Assembly (NCBI GenBank): GCA_902517535.1
Contig: CABYCK010000003.1
Span: 1 to 64,000 of the forward strand
Source of the DNA: an uncultured Pelagibacteraceae bacterium
Lineage (GTDB): Bacteria; Pseudomonadota; Alphaproteobacteria; Pelagibacterales; Pelagibacteraceae
DNA: 64,000 nt
Direction of reading: 5' to 3'
Shown: piece after piece, positions 55,959 to 64,000 of the stretch
How positions within the stretch are numbered: position 1 is the stretch's first letter
Layout: every line of letters begins with the position of its first letter
Made by a program: the position numbers and the translations under genes
Notes under the pieces: generated by a model
Told to the model about the DNA's origin: nothing
Database searches by the model: none
The model's input: the letters and a program-made list of their open reading frames with translations, nothing else

Positions 55959-56731
55959 AAAAAATCAATTTAGCTATTACTGGCTGTATGGGTAAGATGG
56001 GTCAAAAACTAATTAGATCATCAAGTTTAGATAAAAATTTTAAATTAGTTTCTTTGACGGAAAACAGAAAAATAAATAAAAAAATAAAAGGAATTAAACC
56101 TGAATTTAATACAATTAATGCATTTAAAAAAGTTGATGTAATTATTGATTTTACTATTCCTAAATGTACGTTAGAAGTTTTAAAAATTGCAGTAAAACAA
56201 AAGAAAAGAATTGTAATAGGAACGACTGGTTTTACAAAAAAACAAGAAATTATAATTAAAAATTATTCCAAGAAGATTCCTATCTTAAAGGCTGGGAACA
56301 TGAGTTTAGGAGTAAATTTATTGATGTATTTAACTGAAATTGCGTCTAAATCTTTAGGAAAAAAATTTTTAAGCAAAGTCTATGAAGTTCATCACAAGGG
56401 AAAAAAAGATTATCCCTCGGGTACTGCTCTAATGCTTGCAGAGGGTATTTCTATAGGTAAAAATAAAACTTTTTACAGCATGATGGGGAAAAAATATTTG
56501 AACAAAAAATCTTTTCCGTATAGTAAAAAAATTAATTTTAACTCAATAAGAAAAGGTGGCATTGTAGGAGAGCATGAGGTTAAGTTTTCAAGTGGAAAAG
56601 AAATAGTAACTTTAAATCACGAGTCTTTTGATCGGGCTTTGTATTCTGAAGGAGCGCTAGCAGCAGCAAAATGGCTAAAAAATAAAAAGCCAGGGCTTTA
56701 CTCAATGAGAGATCTTTTAAATTTTAAGTGA
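55955..56731 (+). CDS. dapB: 4-hydroxy-tetrahydrodipicolinate reductase (start trimmed)
   Basis: MKKINLAITGCMGKMGQKLIRSS..., KRIVIGTTGFTKKQ, YEVHHKGKKDYPSGTALMLAE. The ORF-track start at 55904 lies inside the upstream sORF. Confidence 0.94.
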   Translation: MKKINLAITGCMGKMGQKLIRSSSLDKNFKLVSLTENRKINKKIKGIKPEFNTINAFKKVDVIIDFTIPKCTLEVLKIAVKQKKRIVIGTTGFTKKQEIIIKNYSKKIPILKAGNMSLGVNLLMYLTEIASKSLGKKFLSKVYEVHHKGKKDYPSGTALMLAEGISIGKNKTFYSMMGKKYLNKKSFPYSKKINFNSIRKGGIVGEHEVKFSSGKEIVTLNHESFDRALYSEGALAAAKWLKNKKPGLYSMRDLLNFK

Positions 56732-57381
56732 ATAATAAAGAAAAATCTAAGATCATTATTAAAATCTTAAATAAAACTTATCCCAAAGTTCCAATACCCC
56801 TGAATTATAAAAACATATTTACATTACTAGTGTCAGTACTGCTCTCAGCTCAATGTACTGATGTAAATGTTAATAATGTCACAAAAAATATCTATCCAAA
56901 ATATAATCATCCCAAGCATTTCGCAAAATTAGGAAGGAAAAAAATAGAGAGATTAATTAAGAAAATAGGAATTTTTAGAATAAAAGCGAAGAGTATTTAT
57001 TATTTGTCAAAAACTTTAATTGAGAAATATAAAGGTAAAGTTCCTCGTACTTATAAACAGTTGGAAGAACTTCCTGGTGTTGGGCACAAGACAGCTAGTG
57101 TTGTAATGTCTCAAGGATTCGGATACCCAGCATTTCCAGTTGACACTCATATTCATAGATTGGCTCAAAGATGGGGATTAACTAATGGTAAAAACGTAGT
57201 TCAAACAGAAAAAGATCTTAAAAGTATGTTCCCTAAAAAATATTGGAACAAACTTCATTTGCAAATAATTTGGTACGGCAGAGAATTTTGTAAAGCAAGA
57301 GATTGCTACGGAATAACTTGTAAAATTTGTAAAAGCTGTTATCCAAATAGAAAAAAACCAATTATAACCAAAAAAGCTTAA
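56728..57381 (+). CDS. nth: Endonuclease III
   Basis: LVSVLLSAQCTDVNVNNVT, LEELPGVGHKTASVVMSQGFGYPAFPVDTHIHRLAQRWG, Fe-S cysteines CKARDCYGITCKICKSC. Confidence 0.95.
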   Translation: MNNKEKSKIIIKILNKTYPKVPIPLNYKNIFTLLVSVLLSAQCTDVNVNNVTKNIYPKYNHPKHFAKLGRKKIERLIKKIGIFRIKAKSIYYLSKTLIEKYKGKVPRTYKQLEELPGVGHKTASVVMSQGFGYPAFPVDTHIHRLAQRWGLTNGKNVVQTEKDLKSMFPKKYWNKLHLQIIWYGREFCKARDCYGITCKICKSCYPNRKKPIITKKA

Positions 57382-58311
57382 ATGAAAATTATTGGAATAG
57401 GAAACGCAATAGTTGATGTTATTTGCAAAGTAAATGAAAATTTTCTTTCTACGAATAAACTAACTAAAAGCACTATGAAACTAGTCAATGAGAATGAATT
57501 TACAAAATTATTATCAAGCCTTAAAATTGAAGATACAGTGTCTGGCGGTTCAGTTGCAAATTCTATAGTTGGTCTTTCGCAGTTAGGAAATAAAGTTGGT
57601 TTTATTGGCAAAATAAATGATGACAAACTTGGTGCTAAATACGAAGAAGGATTAAAAAAAGAGAATGTAAAATATTTTTATTCGAAGAAAAAAGAAGCAA
57701 TTCCTACCGGAACTTGTTTAATTTTAATAACTCCTGACTCTGAAAGAACTATGGTTACTTTTTTAGGAACTGCTGGAAAAATTAGTGACGACGACATAGA
57801 CATAAACACAATAAAAAAAAGTGAAATTTTATTTCTTGAAGGTTATCTTTGGGATGAAGGTGAACCAAAAAAGGCTTTTGAAAAAGCTATCCAAAATTCT
57901 AATAAGGTGGCAATGTCATTATCTGATTTATTTTGTGTAGAAAGACACAAACCACATTTTCTTGATTTAGTTAAAAATAAATTAGACATAACCTTTGCTA
58001 ATGAGCAAGAAATAATTTCATTAATAGATGCAAAAAACTTTAGTGAAGTGATTGATTTTTCAAAAAATATTAAAAAATTAATAGTCATAACACGTGGAGA
58101 AAAGGGGGCATTAGCAATTAAAGGGGATGAGGTAAAAGAGTGTACGGCAATTAAAAATCTAAAAATTAAAGACTTAACTGGAGCTGGCGATTTATTTGCT
58201 GCAGGTTTTTTACATGGTTATATGAATAATAAACTAATTAAAGAAAGTTTAGAAATTGGAACCAAAATGTCTTCTCAAGTCATCCAAATAATTGGTGCAA
58301 GATTAAAATAA
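57382..58311 (+). CDS. PfkB-family carbohydrate/adenosine kinase
   Basis: GIGNAIVDVICKVNE, VSGGSVANSIVGLSQLGNKVGFIGKINDD, IKDLTGAGDLFAAGFLHGY. Confidence 0.93.
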   Translation: MKIIGIGNAIVDVICKVNENFLSTNKLTKSTMKLVNENEFTKLLSSLKIEDTVSGGSVANSIVGLSQLGNKVGFIGKINDDKLGAKYEEGLKKENVKYFYSKKKEAIPTGTCLILITPDSERTMVTFLGTAGKISDDDIDINTIKKSEILFLEGYLWDEGEPKKAFEKAIQNSNKVAMSLSDLFCVERHKPHFLDLVKNKLDITFANEQEIISLIDAKNFSEVIDFSKNIKKLIVITRGEKGALAIKGDEVKECTAIKNLKIKDLTGAGDLFAAGFLHGYMNNKLIKESLEIGTKMSSQVIQIIGARLK

Positions 58312-58312
58312 A

Positions 58313-58420
58313 TTATTTTTTTTTTCTTTTAAAACTTCCCTTACCTTTTTTAGGTTTAATTACTCTTTTTCCATATTTTTTTGAGAATAGATCATAAGCA
58401 ATTTTGTTTCTTTTTTTCAT
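58313..58420 (-). CDS. 35-aa ArfA-like ribosome-rescue peptide candidate
   Basis: Minus strand reads MKKRNKIAYDLFSKKYGKRVIKPKKGKGSFKRKKK*. The LF..KRV.K.KKGKGSF.RK pattern resembles the ArfA core/tail LFRQRVEKNKKGKGSYMRK (recalled). ATGA overlap with the upstream regulator stop codon at 58417-58419. Confidence 0.65.
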   Translation of the reverse strand: MKKRNKIAYDLFSKKYGKRVIKPKKGKGSFKRKKK

Positions 58421-59052
58421 AAGTAATAACCTTTTTTATCATTTAAAATAAATTTTTCGTCTGAGAACTTATCTTTAATTTTTTTTCTTAATCTATAAAT
58501 ATGAGTTTCTACAGTATGAGTATCTACATCTTTTGCGTATTTCCAAACTTTTTTTAAAATTTCATCTTTTGGAATCGATCCTGAGTTTTTTAAAAATAAT
58601 TCAAGGAGATGAATCTCTTTTTCAGTTAAAGCAATGAAGTTACTTCCTTTAGAAAGTTTTTTTTCATTTTTATCTAAATTATATTCTTTGATTATAATAC
58701 CAGAATTTTTACTAAATCTTTTTTTTACAATTGAATTTTCAATAATCTTGTTTAATTCATCAACACTAAAAGGAAGTAATAATTTATCATGAAATTTAGC
58801 TGATATTATTTGATTGGGTTTTGATAAAACAATTTTAATTTGATCATCTTTTTTGAATAGACTCTTCATAAAATCGATTTTTTCTAAAAAATCACCATGT
58901 ACTAATAATACGTCATAATCTTGATATGACTCTAATTCTGAATTCTCTGAGTGAAAAGTTAATGTAAAATTGAAATAATCTTTAAGTTCCTCTAATGAAG
59001 TGTTAAAGTTTTTTGAGCCAAATGTTAAAACACTAAATTTATGCATATTCAT
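58417..59052 (-). CDS. OmpR/PhoB-type winged-helix transcription factor with an atypical (pseudo-) receiver domain
   Basis: C-terminal FIALTEKEIHLLELFLKNSGSIPKDEILKKVWKYAKDVDTHTVETHIYRLRKKIKDK...LNDKKGYYL. The N-terminal receiver lacks the usual acidic pair and the LLD phosphoacceptor context. Confidence 0.85.
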   Translation of the reverse strand: MNMHKFSVLTFGSKNFNTSLEELKDYFNFTLTFHSENSELESYQDYDVLLVHGDFLEKIDFMKSLFKKDDQIKIVLSKPNQIISAKFHDKLLLPFSVDELNKIIENSIVKKRFSKNSGIIIKEYNLDKNEKKLSKGSNFIALTEKEIHLLELFLKNSGSIPKDEILKKVWKYAKDVDTHTVETHIYRLRKKIKDKFSDEKFILNDKKGYYL

Positions 59053-59532
59053 ATCAAAAATAAAAGACTTTCAATTTTAGACTATAAAGTAAAATGTGCC
59101 ATTGGTAAAAGAGGAATTAAGCTTAAAAAGAAGGAAGGTGATCTAATCACCCCAAAAGGGATATTTCAAATTAAAAGTCTTCTCTACAGGAAAGATCGGG
59201 TTTCAAATTTTAAATCAAAAATCAAAAAAATACCTATTAAAAAAAACATGGGTTGGTGTGATGATCCTAGGTCTAAAAAATATAATAAGCTTGTAAAGCT
59301 ACCTTTTAATTATAAAACAGAAAAACTTTATAGATCTAATAATACTTACGATATTGTACTTGTCTTAAATTATAATATGAATCCAACTAAAAAGAATAAA
59401 GGTAGTGCAATTTTCATACATATAGCAAGAAAAAATTATAAAGCTACAGCTGGATGTATTGCTATACAAAAAAAAGATATGAAAAAGATTGTTAAAAAAA
59501 TAGTTAAAAAAACTTTAGTTAAAATAAACTAA
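59041..59532 (+). CDS. L,D-transpeptidase (YkuD-like) catalytic domain protein without an evident signal peptide
   Basis: GDLITPKGIFQIKSLLYR, GSAIFIHIARKNYKATAGCIAIQKKDM (H...GC motif). Confidence 0.85.
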   Translation: MHIHIKNKRLSILDYKVKCAIGKRGIKLKKKEGDLITPKGIFQIKSLLYRKDRVSNFKSKIKKIPIKKNMGWCDDPRSKKYNKLVKLPFNYKTEKLYRSNNTYDIVLVLNYNMNPTKKNKGSAIFIHIARKNYKATAGCIAIQKKDMKKIVKKIVKKTLVKIN

Positions 59533-60179
59533 TTTCTTTCACCAAAAATAGAACTACCAATTCTTAAATACGTAGCTTTATTGTTTAATGCCAACATATA
59601 ATCAGAAGACATTCCCATACTTAATTCTTTTAAACCCATAGAATAATTTAATTCTGACATACTTTTGAAATATTTTTTAGTATTACCATCGTTTGGAGGT
59701 ATAGCCATTAAACCTAGAACGTTCATATGATTTTCTTTAGTACAATAATCATAGAATGAATCCACTTCATTAAAGGGAATACCAGATTTTTGGGTCTCAT
59801 TCCCAATATTTACTTGAATGAAATAATTAATTGACTTGTTCATTTCCTTTTGACATTTGGACAATACGTCAGCTAACTTTTGAGTATCTAATGAATGAAT
59901 ATAATCAAATATTTCTAATGCTTTTTTAGATTTATTGCTTTGCAATTTGCCAACCATATGAAGCTTCAATTCACTCTTTGCTTTTTTTATTTCTTTCCAT
60001 TTAGACACTGCTTCCTGTACTTTATTTTCTCCAAAATGTAGATGACCATGATCAATTAAGGGCATTATGTGGTTTAAATCAAATGTTTTGCTAACAGCAA
60101 TAATCTTAATATTATCTCTATTGCTAGAATTGTTTATATTGGATTTTATTTTGTTAAATCTTTCGATTATGTTGCTCAT
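59529..60179 (-). CDS. YggS/PROSC family PLP homeostasis protein
   Basis: IKIIAVSKTFDLNHIMPLIDHGHLHFGENKVQEAVSKW, LHMVGKLQSNKSKKAL, FIQVNIGNETQKSGI. Confidence 0.93.
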   Translation of the reverse strand: MSNIIERFNKIKSNINNSSNRDNIKIIAVSKTFDLNHIMPLIDHGHLHFGENKVQEAVSKWKEIKKAKSELKLHMVGKLQSNKSKKALEIFDYIHSLDTQKLADVLSKCQKEMNKSINYFIQVNIGNETQKSGIPFNEVDSFYDYCTKENHMNVLGLMAIPPNDGNTKKYFKSMSELNYSMGLKELSMGMSSDYMLALNNKATYLRIGSSIFGERN

Positions 60180-60755
60180 ATGTTTGTATATAAAAAAAAA
60201 TATTTTTTAATCATAGAAAATATCAAAGATATAGACTTAAAAAGTATAAAAATCTTTGAAAAATTTATTATTATTTACAGAAATCAAAGTAAATTAATAA
60301 ATATTGAGAAGTTATCAATATTTAGAAATAATTGTAAAGCAAAAAGGATAGATTTTTATATAGCTAATGACTTTAAACTAATGTCAATTCTTAAAGCTGA
60401 TGGACTTTATATCTCTGCCTACAATACTGATCTAAGAATGTGTAGATACAAATATTCTAAATATAAAATAATCGGATCTGCACATAACTATAAAGAACTA
60501 AAAATAAAAGATATTCAAGGTTGTTCGTCCTTTATTTACTCAAGATTATTTGAAACTAAATATAAAAATAAACCTGGTTTTTTAGGATTAATAAGATTTA
60601 ATCTACTATCACGTTTAAGGAAAGAAATTTTAACACCACTCGGTGGAATCAATATAAATAACCTAAACAAAATGAATATAGTTAATTCGACTTCTCTTGC
60701 TTTAATGTCTGAAGTAAAAAAAAAGCCGGCTAAAATATTTAGCCGGCTTTTTTAA
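60180..60755 (+). CDS. ThiE/TenI-like protein, divergent
   Basis: DGLYISA, IIGSAHNYKEL and TPLGGININNL resemble the thiamine-phosphate synthase/TenI fold; the motifs are divergent. Confidence 0.6.
   Translation: MFVYKKKYFLIIENIKDIDLKSIKIFEKFIIIYRNQSKLINIEKLSIFRNNCKAKRIDFYIANDFKLMSILKADGLYISAYNTDLRMCRYKYSKYKIIGSAHNYKELKIKDIQGCSSFIYSRLFETKYKNKPGFLGLIRFNLLSRLRKEILTPLGGININNLNKMNIVNSTSLALMSEVKKKPAKIFSRLF
60721..60751. terminator. Bidirectional intrinsic terminator between the convergent thiE-like and porin genes; lies inside the thiE-like CDS 3' end
   Basis: Perfect 14-bp stem aaaagccggctaaa (60721-60734) / tttagccggctttt (60738-60751), 3-nt loop, flanking A and T tracts. Confidence 0.9.
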
Positions 60756-60771
60756 ATAACTTATCTTCTAT

Positions 60772-61800
60772 TTAAAACGCAAATGTAAGAGCTATTAAAG
60801 TTTCTGTAGCATCTTCGTTTTGCACATAGCCTTTGTTCTCGTAGTCAGATCTAGCTACTGATAATGTAGCACCGCCTAGAGAGTATGCTATTTGAACAGA
60901 GTCAACTTCAATGTCATAAGTTGTAGTTTCAGATGTTAACATGTTTTGCTCTAATTCTTCTCTAGAGTAAGACACAGACACATCTTTGTTTATAGAATAA
61001 CCAATACTCATACCAGTATTTTCGTAATATTCTACTGTTTTTGCACCTGTAGTAATTGAAGTTCCTTCAGGAGCTTTGTATGATTTACCATAACCAATTG
61101 AAACGTTTTCTAAAGAGTATGTTACACCCCAAGCACCACCTTCTTCTAACTGATTCTCAGTAGTGACGCCGTCAGAATAATCATTAACATCGTAGTAGTT
61201 AGCTGCTAAGCTTAAGTTTTCTACTGGATTCATTGTTATTGAGTAACCTTCCATTGAGTTTTGCGAACCTGTTGGTCCCGCAGCGTTACCACTTTGAGAT
61301 TCAGTTTTACCTTGTCCGTAAGAAGCTTGTAACGTCGTACCGAAAGGTAGTTCTGGTGTTGAGTATTGAAGTGAAGCATAACTCATTTCGTTAGCTGGGT
61401 AAGTTCCACCCGTGCTAAGACTTGTATCTGTTATTACTGTATAAGCAGATTGGTCAAAGAAATACTTCTTACTGTTTGAACATTCAGATACACAAATTTT
61501 TACAGTTCCCATTTCGTTCATAGTAATTGACATTTGTGAGTCATCGTTCAACGCACTTCCATCAGTAGCATCTGGATCAAGTTCCATAGAGTAACTCCAT
61601 GTAAAACCATTTGCCATTTCGCCGGCTGCTGTGAAGTTTAATTCGTTCGTAATACCAATACCATTATCTCTTTGATCTCCAGTAATCATATTGTAGGTAG
61701 CTTTAGCTGTACCATTTACAGTCATCTCACCTGCATTTACTGAAAACATTAAAGATAATGAAGCAATACTAACGAATAAAGTTTTCATTATATTTTTCAT
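60772..61800 (-). CDS. Outer-membrane porin-like beta-barrel protein
   Basis: Signal peptide MKNIMKTLFVSIASLSLMFSVNAGEMTVNGTAKATYN; alternating beta-strand pattern; terminal ...ETLIALTFAF ending in aromatic F. Confidence 0.85.
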   Translation of the reverse strand: MKNIMKTLFVSIASLSLMFSVNAGEMTVNGTAKATYNMITGDQRDNGIGITNELNFTAAGEMANGFTWSYSMELDPDATDGSALNDDSQMSITMNEMGTVKICVSECSNSKKYFFDQSAYTVITDTSLSTGGTYPANEMSYASLQYSTPELPFGTTLQASYGQGKTESQSGNAAGPTGSQNSMEGYSITMNPVENLSLAANYYDVNDYSDGVTTENQLEEGGAWGVTYSLENVSIGYGKSYKAPEGTSITTGAKTVEYYENTGMSIGYSINKDVSVSYSREELEQNMLTSETTTYDIEVDSVQIAYSLGGATLSVARSDYENKGYVQNEDATETLIALTFAF

Positions 61801-61897
61801 TGTTATCCTTTGTTATTGTTTTAATAATTAAAACTGAGGAAAATTAGCATTTAGTGCTTAAAAATAGTCATATTTTTTATTATTTTAAGCTTTTTTT

Positions 61898-61919
61898 TGT
61901 AAATTGTTGTATATTTACA
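61898..61919. promoter_or_regulatory. Inverted repeat TGTAAAT-8-ATTTACA in the divergent porin / DUF3576 intergenic region
   Basis: 61898-61904 tgtaaat and 61913-61919 atttaca; one of the few sizeable intergenic regions (about 170 bp). Confidence 0.3.
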
Positions 61920-61982
61920 ACACTTTTTCTAAATTAAATAGAGTGAATTTGGTTAAATTGATGCTATCTAATAATGGTGAAT

Positions 61983-62510
61983 ATGCTTAAAAAACTCCTC
62001 ATATTATATCTAATCTCTTTATTCTTAAGCTCTTGCGCAGCGTTAAAGCCGGAAAGAGTAAATACTGGAGAAGTGCCTATTTCGGGTCAGGAAAGAGCTA
62101 GAAAAAATATAGAAGAGGGCAGAGGTATAAGTGTTGGTGGTCTACTAGGAAATAGAGGAACAAATTTTGAATTTAGTTCTTCAAACCCTATGTGGAGAGC
62201 TTCTTTAGAAATATTAGACTTCCTGCCAATGACAACTGTTGATTACTCAGGTGGGATAATAATTACTGATTGGTATTCTGGAGAAAGTTCCAAAGATAAT
62301 GAGTCGATTAAAATAGCTGTACGTTTTTTATCGAATGATATCAGAGCTGATAGTTTAAAAATTATTGTACATAAAAAAAAATGTTCTGTTAATCAAAATT
62401 GTGGAACTAGTCTAATTAAAAAATCAAAAATAAGTGATGAATTAAGAATTGCTATATTAAAAAAAGCTGCGTTGTTAGAAAAAGATTCTAAATCAAAAAA
62501 GAAAAAATAA
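61983..62510 (+). CDS. DUF3576-family lipoprotein (start could be 61974)
   Basis: Lipobox LSSCAA; NPMWRASLEILDFLPMTTVDYSGGIIITDWY; adjacent to leuS as in many alphaproteobacteria. Confidence 0.85.
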   Translation: MLKKLLILYLISLFLSSCAALKPERVNTGEVPISGQERARKNIEEGRGISVGGLLGNRGTNFEFSSSNPMWRASLEILDFLPMTTVDYSGGIIITDWYSGESSKDNESIKIAVRFLSNDIRADSLKIIVHKKKCSVNQNCGTSLIKKSKISDELRIAILKKAALLEKDSKSKKKK

Positions 62511-62516
62511 TTTTAA

Positions 62517-64000
62517 ATGGAAAGAGTAAATTTTCAAGTAATTGAAAAAAAATGGCAAAAAAAATTTGCTTTATCAAATTTATACAATAAAAAAGGTAAA
62601 AAATTTTATTGTTTAGAAATGTTTCCTTACCCATCGGGAAAAATACACATGGGTCATGTGAGAAATTATACAATTGGTGATGTAATCGCTCGATTTAAAT
62701 ACATGAAAGGTTTCAATGTTTTACACCCAATGGGTTGGGATGCATTTGGTCTTCCGGCTGAAAATGCTGCAAGACAAAACAACTTAAAACCTAAAGATTG
62801 GACAGAAGAAAACATTAATACAATGAGAAAGCAGTTGAAAATGCTTGGCTTATCTATTGATTGGGATTTGGAAGTTTCAACGTGTAATCCAGATTACTAC
62901 AAACATCAACAGGAATTATTTATTGATTTTTATAATCTAGGATTGGTTTCTAGAAAAGAAACTTATGTAAATTGGGATCCAATTGAAAAAACTGTTTTAG
63001 CAAACGAACAGGTGATTAATGGCAAAGGTTGGAGGTCTAATGCAGTTGTAGAAAGAAAAAAATTATCCCAATGGTTTTTCAACATAACTAAGTTTTCCGA
63101 AGAACTTTTGCAAGATTTAGAAAATTTGTCTGGCTGGCCTGATAAAGTCAAATTAATGCAAAAAAATTGGATTGGAAAATCTTATGGTTGCGAGATTAAT
63201 TTTAAAATAGATAATCTAGACAAAAATATTAAGGTTTTTACGACTAGACCCGACACAATTTTTGGTGCTAGTTTTTTAGCTGTTTCAATCGATCATGAGA
63301 TTAGTAAAAATTTTGTTAATAATAACGACTTTAAAAAATTTCAAGAAGAATGCTCAAAAATTGGAACAACAGAAGAGGCTTTGGCTAATGCTGAAAAAAT
63401 TGGTTATAATACTAATCTTTTTGCTAAACACCCATTTATAAAAGGTAAAAAAATTCCAATTTTTTTAGCAAATTTTGTCTTGATGGATTACGGAAGTGGA
63501 GCAATATTTGGTTGTCCAGCTCATGATCAAAGAGATTTTGAATTTGCAACAAAATATGGACTTCCAATAATTAGAGTTGTTTCAGAAAAAAAAGACGACC
63601 AAAAAAGTGATCTTTTGGAAGCTTATACTGGAACAGGGATAATGATTAATTCTGAATTTTTAAACGATTTAAATATTGCTCAAGCAAAACAAAAAATAAT
63701 TCAGGAAATAGAAAAAAGAAAGATTGGTATTAGTAAGACCTTATTTAGACTTAAAGATTGGGGAATATCAAGACAAAGATATTGGGGATGTCCAATACCT
63801 ATGATTTATTTAGAAGATGGCTCTGTAGTGCCTGTAGAAAAAAGTGAATTACCAATCAAGTTACCGGATGATGTAGATCTTAATTCGTCTGGTAATCCAC
63901 TAGAAAATCACACAAATTGGAAAAAAACTGTTCAAAAAAAAACTGGCAATCCTGCTATAAGAGAAACAGATACTCTAGATACTTTTGTAGACTCTTCATG
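62517..64000 (+). CDS. leuS: Leucyl-tRNA synthetase, truncated by the window edge
   Basis: MERVNFQVIEKKWQKKF...CLEMFPYPSGKIHMGHVRNYTIGDVIARFKYMKGFNVLHPMGWDAFGLPAENAA; editing-domain motif TTRPDTIFG. Confidence 0.97.
   Translation, partial: MERVNFQVIEKKWQKKFALSNLYNKKGKKFYCLEMFPYPSGKIHMGHVRNYTIGDVIARFKYMKGFNVLHPMGWDAFGLPAENAARQNNLKPKDWTEENINTMRKQLKMLGLSIDWDLEVSTCNPDYYKHQQELFIDFYNLGLVSRKETYVNWDPIEKTVLANEQVINGKGWRSNAVVERKKLSQWFFNITKFSEELLQDLENLSGWPDKVKLMQKNWIGKSYGCEINFKIDNLDKNIKVFTTRPDTIFGASFLAVSIDHEISKNFVNNNDFKKFQEECSKIGTTEEALANAEKIGYNTNLFAKHPFIKGKKIPIFLANFVLMDYGSGAIFGCPAHDQRDFEFATKYGLPIIRVVSEKKDDQKSDLLEAYTGTGIMINSEFLNDLNIAQAKQKIIQEIEKRKIGISKTLFRLKDWGISRQRYWGCPIPMIYLEDGSVVPVEKSELPIKLPDDVDLNSSGNPLENHTNWKKTVQKKTGNPAIRETDTLDTFVDSS

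Overview
The window is an AT-rich, very compact alphaproteobacterial chromosome segment that looks Pelagibacterales (SAR11)-like. Coding is nearly continuous, and most genes belong to conserved housekeeping blocks: dnaA-dnaN-gyrB, ubiE-ubiB-coaBC-dut, fabA-fabB-fabI, nusA-infB-rbfA-rpsO-pnp, fur-miaB-phoH-ybeY-lnt-metK, grpE-dnaK-dnaJ-dapB, and DUF3576-leuS. I found no CRISPR array, transposon, prophage, rRNA or tRNA. The observations most worth a second look are: (1) a 35-codon ORF at 58313-58420(-), absent from the ORF track, that ends in an ArfA-like KKGKGSFKRK tail and overlaps (ATGA) a regulator whose receiver domain looks degenerate; (2) a decarboxylase / deoxyhypusine-synthase-like / agmatinase polyamine cassette inserted between regA and regB, with a leader that can form two mutually exclusive hairpins; (3) a katG promoter overlapped by a perfect 10+10 bp inverted repeat that resembles an Irr/PerR box, with an Irr-like gene directly adjacent; (4) a miniaturised TsaB whose gene overlaps a deacetylase gene head-to-head; (5) the loss of rimI, tlyC/corC, trmB, rimP, ylxR, truB and recF from otherwise conserved blocks; and (6) several divergent gene pairs with zero or negative intergenic spacing. 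All homology calls come from reading the sequence and recalling protein families. No database search was run.
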